Part shown: positions 24,978 through 34,900 of the stretch, one piece after another
Layout: each line of letters starts with the position of its first letter
Numbering within the stretch: position 1 is the first letter of the stretch
From: JASHPR01 sp963795055
GTDB lineage: Bacteria > Actinomycetota > Actinomycetes > Streptosporangiales > Streptosporangiaceae
Length of the DNA: 64,000 nucleotides
Direction of reading: 5' to 3'
NCBI GenBank assembly: GCA_963795055.1
Contig: CAWCGJ010000020.1
Span: 124,001-188,000, forward strand
Program-made: the position numbers and the translations under genes
Notes under the pieces: model-generated
Databases searched by the model: none
What the model was told of the DNA's origin: nothing
The model's input: the letters and a program-made list of their open reading frames with translations, nothing else

Positions 24978-27542
24978 ATGAAGCTGATCCCATCGTTTGT
25001 CAGTCGCCGCGGCAGGCGTCACCTCCCGAGAATGGCGGTGGTCGCCGGGCTGGTGGCGGTCGTGCTGCCGGCCTCGCTCAGCCTGGCGGGCAGCCCGGCC
25101 TCGGCCGCCGGAACGTCACGGGCGGGTTCTACCTCGTCGTGCCCGTGGCTCAACCAGTCGCTGCCGATCAGCAAGCGGGTAAGCCTGCTGCTGTCCCAGA
25201 TGACGCTGGCCGACAAGATCAACGAGGTGACCGGCGCGGGGTTCAGCGAGCCGTACGTCTTCTACATCTCGGCCATCCCGAGCCTGTGCATCCCGGCCAT
25301 CGGTGAGGAGGACGGGCCGGTCGGCGTGGGCGACGGCCTGACCGGGGTCACGCAGCTGCCCTCGGCGGTGTCGCTGGCGGCCACCTTTGACACGGCGCTG
25401 GCCTACCAGTACGGGAAGGTGATCGGCGCCGAGGAGCACGGCAAGGGCGCCATGGTCAACCTGGGCCCGACGGTGAACATCGACCGTGACCCGCGCTGGG
25501 GCCGGTCGTTCGAGGCCTATACCGAGGACCCGTTCTTGAACGCGGCCACCACGGTCGCGGAGATCGACGGAGTGCAGAGCCAGGGTGAGATGTCGCAGGT
25601 CAAGCACTTCGCGGTGTACAACCAGGAAACCAACCGCAACACCCCGGCCGACAACGCGATCGTGAGCACGCAGGCGCTGCACGAGATCTACCTGCCCGCG
25701 TTCTGGGCCGCGACCCAGCTAGCCAAGGCGACCTCGGTGATGTGCGCGTTCAGCACCATCAACGGCCAGGCCGCCTGCCAGAACCAGTACCTGCTCAGCA
25801 CCACCCTCGACCAGCGGTGGGGCTTCCCCGGGTTCGTGACCTCGGACTACCAGGCCATGCACTCCACCGTGGCCTCGGCCGAGGCGGGCACGGACCAGGA
25901 GATGCCCGCGCCCCAGTACTACGGCCCGGCGCTCGAGGCGGCCGTGGAAGCCGGCCAGGTCAGCATGGCCACGCTCAACGAGATGGTGACCCGGATCCTG
26001 ACCGAGATGTTCCGGTTCAACGAGTTCAACAACCCGCCCACCGGCTCGACCAGCACCACCGTGACCACCCCGGCCCACCAGGCGGTGTCCGCGGCGGTGG
26101 CCGAGGCGGGGACGGTGCTGCTGAAGAACGACCGCGGGACGCTGCCGCTGAAGTCGAACGGGGGCTCGGTCGCGGTCATCGGCCCGGCGGCCTCGGCGCA
26201 GCCGCAGTACACCGGCGGCGGCAGCGCGTACGTGACCTCCACGTTCAGCGTGACCCCGCTGCAAGGCCTGCAGGCCGCGGCGGGGCCGGGCACCAAGGTC
26301 AGCTACACGCAGGGCCTGCCCACCGACACCTCCCTGACGCCCATCCCCAGCACCGACCTGAGCCCGCCGTACGCTCCCACCGGATTCGGCGGGACCTACA
26401 CCGGCACCCTGACCGCGCCGGAGACCGGCACGTACGTGCTCGCCTTCCAGAACCCGTGCGGCTGTTACAGCGTGGTCAACCTGTCCCTGGACGGTCAGAC
26501 GATCCTGGCCAACCCGGGCACCCCGCCGGTATCCACGTATTCGGTGGGCGTGAACCTGGTGGCCGGCCAGACTTACACGCTGCAGCTGGCCGGCGGCGGC
26601 GAGTCGGCCAACCTGAGCTGGGCCACGCCGTCGGAGCTGGCCCCGGGCATCGCGCAGGCGGTGGCGGCGGCCAAGGCGGCGAAGACCGCGGTGGTGGTGG
26701 TGTCGGACGACACCGAGACCGAGGCGGCCGACCGGGCCAGCCTGAACCTGCCGTCGGCGCAGAACGAGCTGATCTCGGCGGTGGCGGCGGCCAACCCGCA
26801 CACGGTGGTGGTGATCGACGCGGGCGCGCCGGTCGTCATGCCCTGGATTAAGCGGGTCGCCTCGGTGGTCGACGCCTGGTACCCGGGGGAGAGCAACGGG
26901 ACCGCGCTGGCCGCGGTGCTGTTCGGCCAGGTCAACCCCGGCGGGCACCTGCCGGTCACGTTCCCGGTGGGCCTGTCGCAGGTGCCTGCGTCGACCCCGG
27001 CGCAGTTCCCCGGGGTCAACGGCCAGGTGCTGTACTCCGAGGGCGTCGACGTCGGCTACCGCTTCTACGACGCGAAGAACGAGACCCCGCTGTTCCCGTT
27101 CGGGTACGGCCTGTCCTACACCCGGTTCGCCTTCAGCGGGCTGACGATCACGCCGCAGCAGGTGCAGAACAACGTCTCCGGCCCGGGCCCGACTAGCTGC
27201 CACTGCAACGGGCAGTCGGTCAACCTGGTCACGGTCACGGCCCGGGTCACCAATACCGGCCGGGTCGCGGGGTCGGACGTGGTGCAGCTGTACCTGGACG
27301 ATCCGGCGGTGGCCGGCCAGCCGCCGCGCCAGCTCCAGGGCTTCCAGAAGGTCACCCTGCAGCCCGGCCAGTCCACGACCGTGCGCTTCAAGCTCAACGG
27401 TCACGAGCTGTCGTACTGGAACGACTCCGCCAACGGCTGGGTGGTACCGGTCGGCCAGTTCGGCGTCTACGTGGGCGACTCCTCGGCCGTGGCGAACCTC
27501 CCGCTGCACGGCAGCTTCACCGTCACCCGCAGCATCGGCTGA
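24978..27542 (+). CDS. secreted glycoside hydrolase family 3 beta-glycosidase with PA14 domain (first of a tandem pair)
   Basis: Protein of 854 residues. An Arg-rich N-terminus (SRRGRRHLPR) and hydrophobic stretch end at a probable cleavage site after SPASA, near 43. The GH3 N-domain carries the nucleophile Asp290 in FVTSDYQAM and KHFAVYNQETNR. The C-domain is split by a PA14-like insert (about 470-560, GTYTGTLTAPETGTYVLAFQ). A fibronectin III-like domain closes the protein. Probably acts on plant or microbial beta-glucosides/xylosides outside the cell. Its closest relative is the next gene. Confidence 0.92.
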   Translation: MKLIPSFVSRRGRRHLPRMAVVAGLVAVVLPASLSLAGSPASAAGTSRAGSTSSCPWLNQSLPISKRVSLLLSQMTLADKINEVTGAGFSEPYVFYISAIPSLCIPAIGEEDGPVGVGDGLTGVTQLPSAVSLAATFDTALAYQYGKVIGAEEHGKGAMVNLGPTVNIDRDPRWGRSFEAYTEDPFLNAATTVAEIDGVQSQGEMSQVKHFAVYNQETNRNTPADNAIVSTQALHEIYLPAFWAATQLAKATSVMCAFSTINGQAACQNQYLLSTTLDQRWGFPGFVTSDYQAMHSTVASAEAGTDQEMPAPQYYGPALEAAVEAGQVSMATLNEMVTRILTEMFRFNEFNNPPTGSTSTTVTTPAHQAVSAAVAEAGTVLLKNDRGTLPLKSNGGSVAVIGPAASAQPQYTGGGSAYVTSTFSVTPLQGLQAAAGPGTKVSYTQGLPTDTSLTPIPSTDLSPPYAPTGFGGTYTGTLTAPETGTYVLAFQNPCGCYSVVNLSLDGQTILANPGTPPVSTYSVGVNLVAGQTYTLQLAGGGESANLSWATPSELAPGIAQAVAAAKAAKTAVVVVSDDTETEAADRASLNLPSAQNELISAVAAANPHTVVVIDAGAPVVMPWIKRVASVVDAWYPGESNGTALAAVLFGQVNPGGHLPVTFPVGLSQVPASTPAQFPGVNGQVLYSEGVDVGYRFYDAKNETPLFPFGYGLSYTRFAFSGLTITPQQVQNNVSGPGPTSCHCNGQSVNLVTVTARVTNTGRVAGSDVVQLYLDDPAVAGQPPRQLQGFQKVTLQPGQSTTVRFKLNGHELSYWNDSANGWVVPVGQFGVYVGDSSAVANLPLHGSFTVTRSIG

Positions 27543-27554
27543 CCCGCCACGGTG

Positions 27555-27597
27555 CCCCTCGGTGCCCCGGAGTTGTTTACCCTGGGGCACCGAGGGG
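27555..27597 (+). promoter_or_regulatory. perfect 14-bp inverted repeat that contains the ribosome-binding site of the second GH3 gene
   Basis: CCCCTCGGTGCCCC (27555-27568) and GGGGCACCGAGGGG (27584-27597) pair perfectly around an AT-richer 15-base loop. The 3' arm holds GAGGGGGG, the Shine-Dalgarno of the ATG at 27605. Folded mRNA would hide the start site; as DNA it could be an operator. No T tract argues against a simple terminator. Confidence 0.6.
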
Positions 27598-27604
27598 GGT
27601 GCGG

Positions 27605-30133
27605 ATGAAGCCGGATCTCGCGGCAGGCCGCCACGGCGGGCGTTTCCCGAGGAAGACGGCGGCGGCCGGGTTCCTGGCGATCGTGCTGTCGGCGGCGCTG
27701 GCCGCAGCCTGCGGCCTGTCGCCGGCGGCCGGGACGCCCCGGGCGGCCGCCACCTCGCCGTGCCCGTGGCTCAGCCGGTCGCTGCCGGTCGGCCAGCGGG
27801 TGAGCCTGCTGCTGTCCCGGATGACGCTGGCTGACAAGATCGACATGGTGACCGGCGCGGGGAACATCGCGGCCATCCCGCGCCTGTGCGTCCCCGCCAT
27901 CAACCTGCAGGACGGCCCCAACGGGGTGGGCGACGGCCTGACCGGGGTGACCCAGCTGCCGGCCGGGGTGTCCCTCGCGGCGACCTGGGACCGGTCGCTG
28001 GCCGCCGAGTACGGGAAGGTGATCGGGGCCGAGGAACGCGGCAAGGGCAAGATGGTCAACCTGGGGCCCACGGTGAACATCGACCGGGACCCGCGCTGGG
28101 GCCGGTCGTTCGAGGCCTACACGGAAGATCCGTACCTGAACGCGGCGATCACCGTGCCGGTGATCGACGGGGTCCAGAGCCAGGGGGTGATGTCGCAGGT
28201 CAAGCACTTCGCGGTGTACAACCAGGAGACCAACCGCAACACGCCCGCCGATAACGCGATCGTGAGCAGCCGGGCGCTGCACGAGATCTACCTGCCCGCG
28301 TTCTGGGCGGCGACCCAGCGGGCCAAGGCGGCCTCGGTGATGTGCTCCTACAGCACGGTCAACGGCCAGGCCGCCTGCCAGAATGCGTACCTGCTCACCA
28401 CCACCCTCAAACAGCGGTGGAGCTTTCCCGGGTTCGTGGGTTCGGACTTCAGCGCCACCCACTCCACCGTGGCCTCGGCGGACGCCGGGCTGGACCAGGA
28501 GATGCCGGGCGCCGCCTATTACGGCCGGGCGCTGGAGACGGCGGTGAAGTCGGGCCAGGTCGCCGTCGCGACCGTGAACCAGATGGTGACCCGGATCCTG
28601 ATCGAGATGTTCCGGTTCAACGACTTCAACAGCCCGCCGGCCGGCTCGGCCGGCGCGACCGTGACCACCCCGGCGCACCAGGCGGTGTCGGCGTCGGTGG
28701 CCGAGGCGGGCACGGTGCTGCTGAAGAACGCCGGCCGGACGCTGCCGCTGAAGTCGTCGGGCGGGGGCACGGTGGCGGTGATCGGCCCGGCGGCCTCGGC
28801 GGCGCCGGTCGACGCCGGCGGCGGCAGCGCGTACGTGACGTCGCCGTTCAACGTGACCCCGCTGCAGGGCCTGCAGGCCGCGGCCGGGCCGGGCACCACG
28901 GTCAGCTACACCCAGGGCCTGCCCACCGACGCCTCGCTGTCGCCCATCCCGGCCACCGCACTGAGCCGCGCCGGTATCCTGACCGCCCCGCAGACCGGCA
29001 CCTACGTCATCGCGCTGAAGAGCGTCGGCCGTCGCAGCGCCTTGTCGGTGGATGGCGCGCAGGTCCTGGCCAACCCTGGCCTGCGGCCGACGACCACGTA
29101 CTCGGTCGGGGTCAGCCTGCGGGCGGGCCAGAAGTACGCGGTGCGGGTCTCCGGCGGCTCGGCCGCGAGCCTGAGCTGGGCGACGCCGTCGGATCTGGCC
29201 CCGGGGATCGCGCAGGCGGTGGCGGCGGCCAAGGCGGCCAGGACCGCGGTGGTGGTGGTGTCGGACGACACCGAGTCCGAGGCCGCCGACCGGGCCAGCC
29301 TGAACCTGCCGTCGGCGCAGAACGAGCTGATCTCGGCGGTGGCGGCGGCCAACTCGCGCACGGTGGCGGTGATCGACGCGGGCGCGCCGGTCGTCATGCC
29401 CTGGATCGGCCAGGTCGCCTCGGTGGTCGACGCCTGGTACCCGGGGGAGAGCAACGGGACCGCGCTGGCCGCGGTGCTGTTCGGCCGAGTCGACCCGGGC
29501 GGCCACCTGCCGGTCACGTTCCCGGTGGACCTGTCCCAGGTGCCCGAGTCCAGCCCGGCGCAGTTCCCCGGCGAGAACGGCCAGGTGCTGTACTCCGAGG
29601 GCATCGACGTCGGGTACCGGTACTACGACGCGGACGAGAAGACCCCGCTGTTCGCGTTCGGGTACGGCCTGTCCTACACCCGGTTCGTCTACGGCGGGCT
29701 GACGATCACTCCGGGGCAGGTCCGCGGCGGCGGCCCGGATCCGGGGACGACCCGCAACGGATCGTCCGGCCGTCAGGTGACGGTATCGGCCCGGGTCACC
29801 AACACCGGCCGGGTCGCGGGGTCGGACGTGGTGCAGCTGTACCTGGGCGACCCGGCGGCGACCGGGGAGCCGCTGCGGCAGCTGAAGGGGTTCAGCAAGG
29901 TCGCCCTGCGGCCCGGGCAGTCTACGACGGTCCGATTCACCTTGACCGTGCACGACCTCTCGTACTGGGACAACACGGCCAACGGCTGGGTGGTGCCGGT
30001 CGGCCAGTTCGGCGTCTACGTGGGCGACTCCTCGGCCCTGGCTAACCTGCCGCTACGCAGCAGCTTCACGGCGGCCTGGCCCGGCTGGATGGTCCCCTGG
30101 GTGGCCGCGGGGCCGGGCGCCAGCCAGCCCTAG
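27605..30133 (+). CDS. secreted glycoside hydrolase family 3 beta-glycosidase (second of the tandem pair)
   Basis: Protein of 842 residues, colinear with the preceding one. The signal region FLAIVLSAALAAACG may be a lipoprotein signal (Cys near 34), unlike its neighbour. The nucleophile is in FVGSDFSATHS (Tyr replaced by Phe after the Asp). The PA14-like insert is shorter (LTAPQTGTYVIAL), and a fibronectin III-like end follows. Long DNA stretches are almost the same as in the first gene, mainly in the second GH3 half. The start is ATG 27605, with a GTG six bases earlier as alternative. Confidence 0.92.
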   Translation: MKPDLAAGRHGGRFPRKTAAAGFLAIVLSAALAAACGLSPAAGTPRAAATSPCPWLSRSLPVGQRVSLLLSRMTLADKIDMVTGAGNIAAIPRLCVPAINLQDGPNGVGDGLTGVTQLPAGVSLAATWDRSLAAEYGKVIGAEERGKGKMVNLGPTVNIDRDPRWGRSFEAYTEDPYLNAAITVPVIDGVQSQGVMSQVKHFAVYNQETNRNTPADNAIVSSRALHEIYLPAFWAATQRAKAASVMCSYSTVNGQAACQNAYLLTTTLKQRWSFPGFVGSDFSATHSTVASADAGLDQEMPGAAYYGRALETAVKSGQVAVATVNQMVTRILIEMFRFNDFNSPPAGSAGATVTTPAHQAVSASVAEAGTVLLKNAGRTLPLKSSGGGTVAVIGPAASAAPVDAGGGSAYVTSPFNVTPLQGLQAAAGPGTTVSYTQGLPTDASLSPIPATALSRAGILTAPQTGTYVIALKSVGRRSALSVDGAQVLANPGLRPTTTYSVGVSLRAGQKYAVRVSGGSAASLSWATPSDLAPGIAQAVAAAKAARTAVVVVSDDTESEAADRASLNLPSAQNELISAVAAANSRTVAVIDAGAPVVMPWIGQVASVVDAWYPGESNGTALAAVLFGRVDPGGHLPVTFPVDLSQVPESSPAQFPGENGQVLYSEGIDVGYRYYDADEKTPLFAFGYGLSYTRFVYGGLTITPGQVRGGGPDPGTTRNGSSGRQVTVSARVTNTGRVAGSDVVQLYLGDPAATGEPLRQLKGFSKVALRPGQSTTVRFTLTVHDLSYWDNTANGWVVPVGQFGVYVGDSSALANLPLRSSFTAAWPGWMVPWVAAGPGASQP

Positions 30134-30240
30134 TGCCCGGCCCTAGGCCATGCCTGAGAAGTGAGAGGCCGGAGCCATTCTCCGATGGCGGCGACGTGGA
30201 GGGTGGCCTCGTAGCGAACGGCGAGCTTGTCGTAGCGGGC
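30130..30240 (-). pseudogene. C-terminal remnant of an IS5-like transposase
   Basis: On the minus strand 36 codons end in a stop and read ARYDKLAVRYEATLHVAAI followed by GEWLRPL. This closely matches the end of IS5-group transposases (RYDKLAVRYxATVxxAAI). Nothing before residue 1 continues the homology and no terminal inverted repeat was found, so it is a scar of a lost insertion between the GH3 pair and tetR. Confidence 0.6.
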
Positions 30241-30250
30241 CGAACTCGCG

Positions 30251-30847
30251 TCAGGCGGAAAGGCGGGACCGGGAGTCAAGCTCGGCCGCGCGCACCTGCA
30301 GGTCACTCAGCACCGCTGCGGCCTGGAGCGGGAACGGTTCGTCATTGTCCGCCTCCATCCAGCGCTCAACGGCGATGGTGAAGGCGAGCATCCCCACTTC
30401 CGCCCCCAGCCGGGCGGTCAGCTCGTCCGTGCCCCGTTCGCGCAGGGCGGCGGTGATCGACCTGGCGATCCGGGCGTGCTTGAGCAGCCCCCGCTCCTGC
30501 AGTTCGCTGTTCGCCGCGACCACCTGCACGCGCTGGGCGGCCTTGGCTCGCTGCTGCGGGGTCATCGCGACCCCGGCGGCCGCGAACGCCGCCTGGAGGC
30601 ACTCGGTGAGGGTCGCCTCCGGCGAGGCAGCGCGGATGGCGTCGGCGAACAGCCCGGCCAGCACGTCTTCCCCGCCGAACAGGACCTCCCGCTTATCGGC
30701 GAAGTGCCGGAAGAACGTGGCGCGGTTCAGGCCGGCGCGATCCGCGATCTGCGCGACGGTCGTCTCCTCGTACCCGTTCTCCACGAACAGGTCCAGCGCG
30801 GCGGTCTCCAGGCGCTCACGCGCGTCCGGTGCCCATCTGCTCACCAT
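30251..30847 (-). CDS. TetR-family transcriptional regulator
   Basis: Repressor of 198 residues from ATG 30847 (a GTG at 30844 also fits). The N-terminal helix-turn-helix reads ENGYEETTVAQIADRAGLNRATFFRHFADKREVLF (about residues 21-55); the C-terminal half is the ligand domain. It is divergent from the epimerase gene; three inverted repeats of one kind fill the shared promoter region, one right at its own start. It therefore most likely represses itself and the epimerase gene. Confidence 0.88.
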   Translation of the reverse strand: MVSRWAPDARERLETAALDLFVENGYEETTVAQIADRAGLNRATFFRHFADKREVLFGGEDVLAGLFADAIRAASPEATLTECLQAAFAAAGVAMTPQQRAKAAQRVQVVAANSELQERGLLKHARIARSITAALRERGTDELTARLGAEVGMLAFTIAVERWMEADNDEPFPLQAAAVLSDLQVRAAELDSRSRLSA

Positions 30848-30861
30848 CACAGCATAGGCGA

Positions 30862-30940
30862 GGCGACCGGATCGCATCACCTGACACCGATGCGACGCAG
30901 TCGCATGATTGTGTTAGGGTGATGCGACCAGATCGCATCA
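30862..30940. promoter_or_regulatory. three TetR operators, GCGA-N5-TCGC type
   Basis: GCGA-CCGGA-TCGC (30863-30875), ATGCGA-CGCAG-TCGCAT (30890-30906) and TGATGCGA-CCAGA-TCGCATCA (30920-30940) share one consensus with a fixed 5-base spacer. Centres are 29 and 32 bases apart, about three helix turns. They lie between tetR and the divergent epimerase gene. Confidence 0.8.
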
Positions 30941-31005
30941 ACGTTCTGGCCGTGGCGTGCGCGCCGCGGATCCTCCTCACGCCAGCACGACCAAGGAGAA
31001 TTTCC

Positions 31006-31887
31006 ATGCGGATCTTCGTCACCGGTGCCTCCGGCTGGATCGGCTCGGCCGTCGTCCCCGAACTCATCAGCGCCGGCCACCAGGTCCTCGGGCTGGCCCG
31101 CTCGGACGCCTCCGCCAAGGCAGTCGCCGACATGGGCGCCGAGGTGTTGCGCGGCGACCTGAACGACACCGGCGCGCTGCGCGCTGGTGCCCTCGACAGC
31201 GACGGCGTCATCCACCTGGCCTTCGTGGTGCCCAGCGTGACCGAGGCGGCGACGCGGACCGACGCCAGGGCCATCGAGACGTTTGCCGCCAGCCTGGCCG
31301 GCTCTGGCCAGCCCCTGGTGATCTCCGGCGCAACGCTCGTCACGCCCGGTCGGCCCGCGACCGAACGCGACGAACTCATCGCCGCCGGGCCCATCGCGGC
31401 CCGCATCACCAACATGCAGGCCGCGCTGGCTGCCGCAGGCAGGGGCGTTCGCTCCTGCCTGGTCATGCTGCCCCGCGCGGTGCACGGCGAGGGGGAACGT
31501 CACGGCTTCGTCCCCCAGCTCATCGCCATGGCCCGGGCCAAGGGCGTCTGCGGCTACATCGGCGACGGGACCAGCCGCTGGCCCGCCGTCCACGTGAAGG
31601 ACGCCGCGAGCCTTTACCGGCTGGCTGTCGAGCAGGCTCCCGCCGGCGCGGTGCTCAACGCCGTCGGCGACGAAGGCGTGCCCGTCCGCGAGATCGCCGA
31701 GGCCATCGGCCGGCGCCTGAACCTGCCCGCCCGGTCCCTGCCCGCCGCCGAATACGAGGGCATGCTGGTGTCCCTGCTCAGCACCGACATGCCCGCCTCC
31801 AGCACCATCACCCAGGAGCTCCTGGGCTGGAAGCCCACCCACCCCGGCCTCATCGAGGACATCGAACAGGGCCACTACTTCAACTGA
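31006..31887 (+). CDS. NAD(P)-dependent epimerase/dehydratase (extended SDR family)
   Basis: Rossmann-fold protein of 293 residues. Cofactor motif GASGWIGS at 7-14, DLNDTGAL and HLAFVVPS in the usual places. The SDR catalytic Tyr-x-x-x-Lys is not obvious (ITNMQAALAAAG lies where it is expected), so the protein may be a reductase/binding-type member. ATG 31006 has AAGGAGAA upstream. It is controlled by the adjacent TetR judging from the operators; such pairs often answer to xenobiotics. Confidence 0.85.
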   Translation: MRIFVTGASGWIGSAVVPELISAGHQVLGLARSDASAKAVADMGAEVLRGDLNDTGALRAGALDSDGVIHLAFVVPSVTEAATRTDARAIETFAASLAGSGQPLVISGATLVTPGRPATERDELIAAGPIAARITNMQAALAAAGRGVRSCLVMLPRAVHGEGERHGFVPQLIAMARAKGVCGYIGDGTSRWPAVHVKDAASLYRLAVEQAPAGAVLNAVGDEGVPVREIAEAIGRRLNLPARSLPAAEYEGMLVSLLSTDMPASSTITQELLGWKPTHPGLIEDIEQGHYFN

Positions 31888-31912
31888 CCAGCCCCGCCGC
31901 CGCGGCCCGTCG

Positions 31913-34900
31913 TCATGAGGCTGCGGTGCGGGGACTGGCAGGCTGGATGATTTCCGTGCGGTCGAGCAGCGGCTGGCAGCGCAGCCGTTCGGCTATGTTC
32001 CGGGCTTCGCCGACCGCGACCGCGGCCGCCTGGTCATCGCCCGTGCGCAGCAGGTGGGCGGCGTGGTCCAGCAACCCATGAGCGAGATGGTAGGGGGTGG
32101 AGTGCTGGCGCAGCCCGGCGATCGCGGCGGCGAACGCCGCGCCGGCGGCGTCCGGGCCGGCGTCGGCAGCGGCGAGGCGGGCGCGGGCCAGGGCGGCTTC
32201 GGCGCGCTGCATGGGGGCCAGCTGCCCGGGCTGGTAGCCGTCGAGCATGGCCAGCAGCTCGGTGGCGGCGCCGGTGTCAGCGAGATCGTGCGCGGCGCGG
32301 GCGGCCAGCGGCCATGCCCAGCGCAGATACTCGTGGCTGATCCCCACAACGTCGGCTCGGTCGAGGGCGGTGCGGGCATGGCGAAGCGCGGTGGCGGGCT
32401 GGCGGCGGGCGGCGGCGGTGAACGCCTCCACGACCACGAGGTTCGCCTGGTCCTGAACGTCCTCGCTGACCAGCAGGTCGCTGAGCCCGGCCAGAGCGGC
32501 CTGGGCGGTGGCGGTGTCGCCGCGCAGCGCCGCCATCCAGGCCCGGCAACAGCCAATGTGTTCCACGTCGCCGAGGTCGTCGGCGTCGATGGCCCGGGCC
32601 AGCTCGTCCTGCGCGGCGTCCCAGTCGCCGGTCATCAGCAGGGCCTGAACCAGGTTCATGGCCGCTACCGCGAGGAAGTCACGGCCACCGGCCTGGCGCA
32701 GGTGGGCGACGGCGGCGCGGGCCGCCTCCGCCGCGGCGGCCGGGTCGGTGGCCGACAGCATGTGCGCCAGGTTGAGCAGCGCGCGGCCCAGGCGCCGGTT
32801 GTCGCCCGCCTGCTCGCCCAGCCGGACGGCCTCCCGGAGGTATGCGCCCGCCTGGGGAAGCCGGTGCCCGGTCAGGCCGAGGTAGATCCCACGGGTGGTG
32901 AACAGGTCGGCCAGGGTGGCATCGTCCGCGACGAGGTCCTGTCCGAGGGCGAGGGCCTCGGCGGTCAGCGGACCCGCGGCTGGTGTGCCGGCGAACGCCT
33001 CCAGCATCGCGAGTTGGCCCAGGGCCTGGACGGTGTCGGTGTCCGGGTCTTCCCGCAGCACCGCCACGGCGGCGGTGAGCTCCTCGCGCGCGTCGCCGTG
33101 CCGTCCCCATACGCGCAGCGCCTCCCCGGAGATCGCCCGGGCGCGGGCGGCTGAGCGGACATCGCCGCCCTGCCGGTAGAGATCCCCGGCCCGGCCGGCC
33201 TGCTCGATGGCCGTGGCCCAGTCTCCGTTGGTGAGAGCGGCGCCGGCGGCATACTCCCACAACGCGGCGGCGGCCGACTCCCCGTCGCGGGTGTATGCCT
33301 GGGTGAGCCCGGCAGCGGTGGCGTAGCTGGTGGCGGCCAGCGCCGGGGCCCCGGTACGGTCGGCCCGCTCGGCGGCCCGGACCAGCGCCGCGATCGCCTG
33401 GGCGCGGATTTCTCCGGCATCGGGGTCGGTGGGGAGGGCGTCCAGCGCGTCCAGGTAGTGGCGGGCGATGACGTCGGGGACCTCTTCGCCGTCGCCCGGG
33501 AAGGCGGCGCGCAGGTGGGCGGCGACCTTGAGGTGGCGGGCCTTGCGGTCGCGCCGGGACAAGGTGTCGTAGGCGACCTGGCGCAGCATGTTCTGGGCGA
33601 ACTGGTAGCTGCCCTTCTCCGGGGACAGCGGGTCGGCGGACACGGTCAGCACCTCCCGGCGCACCAGCTCATCCAGCGCCGCCCGTACCGCGGGTTCGTC
33701 CTGGCCGGAGACCGCGACCAGCGCCTCGGCGGTGAACGTGGCGCCCAGCACCGCGGCGTCAGCCACCAGGTGCCGTACGGGCGGGTCGAGGGCGTCGAGG
33801 CGGGCGGCCAGCAGGGCGTGCAGGCTGTCGGGGACCGCGAGCTGACCGATGTCGCCGACCAGCCGGTAGACGCCCTCGACGGGCTGGACGATGTCGCGGT
33901 CGATCAGCGACCGCACGGTCTCCACCGCGAACAGCGGGATGCCCTGGGCCTGGGCGGTGACCGCCGCCCGCGCCGCCGGGGGCATGCCGGGCACCAGCGC
34001 GTCCACCAGCGCGTCCATCGACACCGCGTCCAGCGGGTCCAGGGTCAGCGTGGTGCGGTTGCGCCCGGTGCCGAATCCCGGCCGGGCCTGGCCCAGTTCC
34101 GGGCGGGCGAACACCAGCACGAAGACGGGCAGGTCCCGGGCCCAGTCGATCAGATGATCGAGAAAATCCAGCAGCCCGGCATCGGCGCACTGGGCATCCT
34201 CGACCAGGACGACCACCGGACCTTCCACCGCCAGCCGCTCGAAGAACAACCGCCACCCGGCGAACAGCTCCTCCCGGGCCAGCGGCCCGCTGCTGTCTCC
34301 GGCCGCGGTAACTCCCAGCAGGCGACCCAGTCTCGCTCCGATATACGCCTGCTCGCGCGGGTCGGGCACGAACCGGTCCAGGCCGGCGGCCAGCTTCTGG
34401 GCGGCGGCTTCGGCGGGGTCTTCCTCGGCGATCCCAGCCGCTGGCGGATGATCTCGGCCAGCGCCCAGAACGCCACCCCGTCGCCATACGACAGGCACCG
34501 GCCCCGGTGCCACCACACCTGCTCAGCCAGCCCATCGGTGTACTTCTCGAACTCCCAGCCCAGCCGGGACTTGCCCACCCCGGCCGGCCCGGACACCAGC
34601 ACCAGCCGCGGCACCCGCCGCCCCACCGCCGCGTGGAACAACTCCTTGACCGTGCGCAGCTCCGCGTCCCGCCCGGTCAGCGGCGCCTCCAGCCCATCCA
34701 CCCGCTGCACGCCGCCCACCCCCGACAGCACCCGGGTCGCCCGCCACAGGTGCGCCGGCTCGGTCTTGCCCTTCAGCGCGTGCTCCCCGGTGTCGGCGAA
34801 CCCCACCCCGCCGCCGGCCAAACGCTGCGTCGCCGCGTCCACCAGCACCGACCCGGGCTCGGCCGCGGTCTGTACCCGGGCGGCGGTGTTGACCGTGTCC

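Noticed and set aside
27467..29953. Long minus-strand open frame opposite the second GH3 gene
   Set aside because: Same antisense GC effect; a similar shadow exists opposite the first GH3 gene, so it is not independent.
30848..30880. Longer TetR start at 30880
   Set aside because: It would translate the first operator; ATG 30847 gives the normal family N-terminus.
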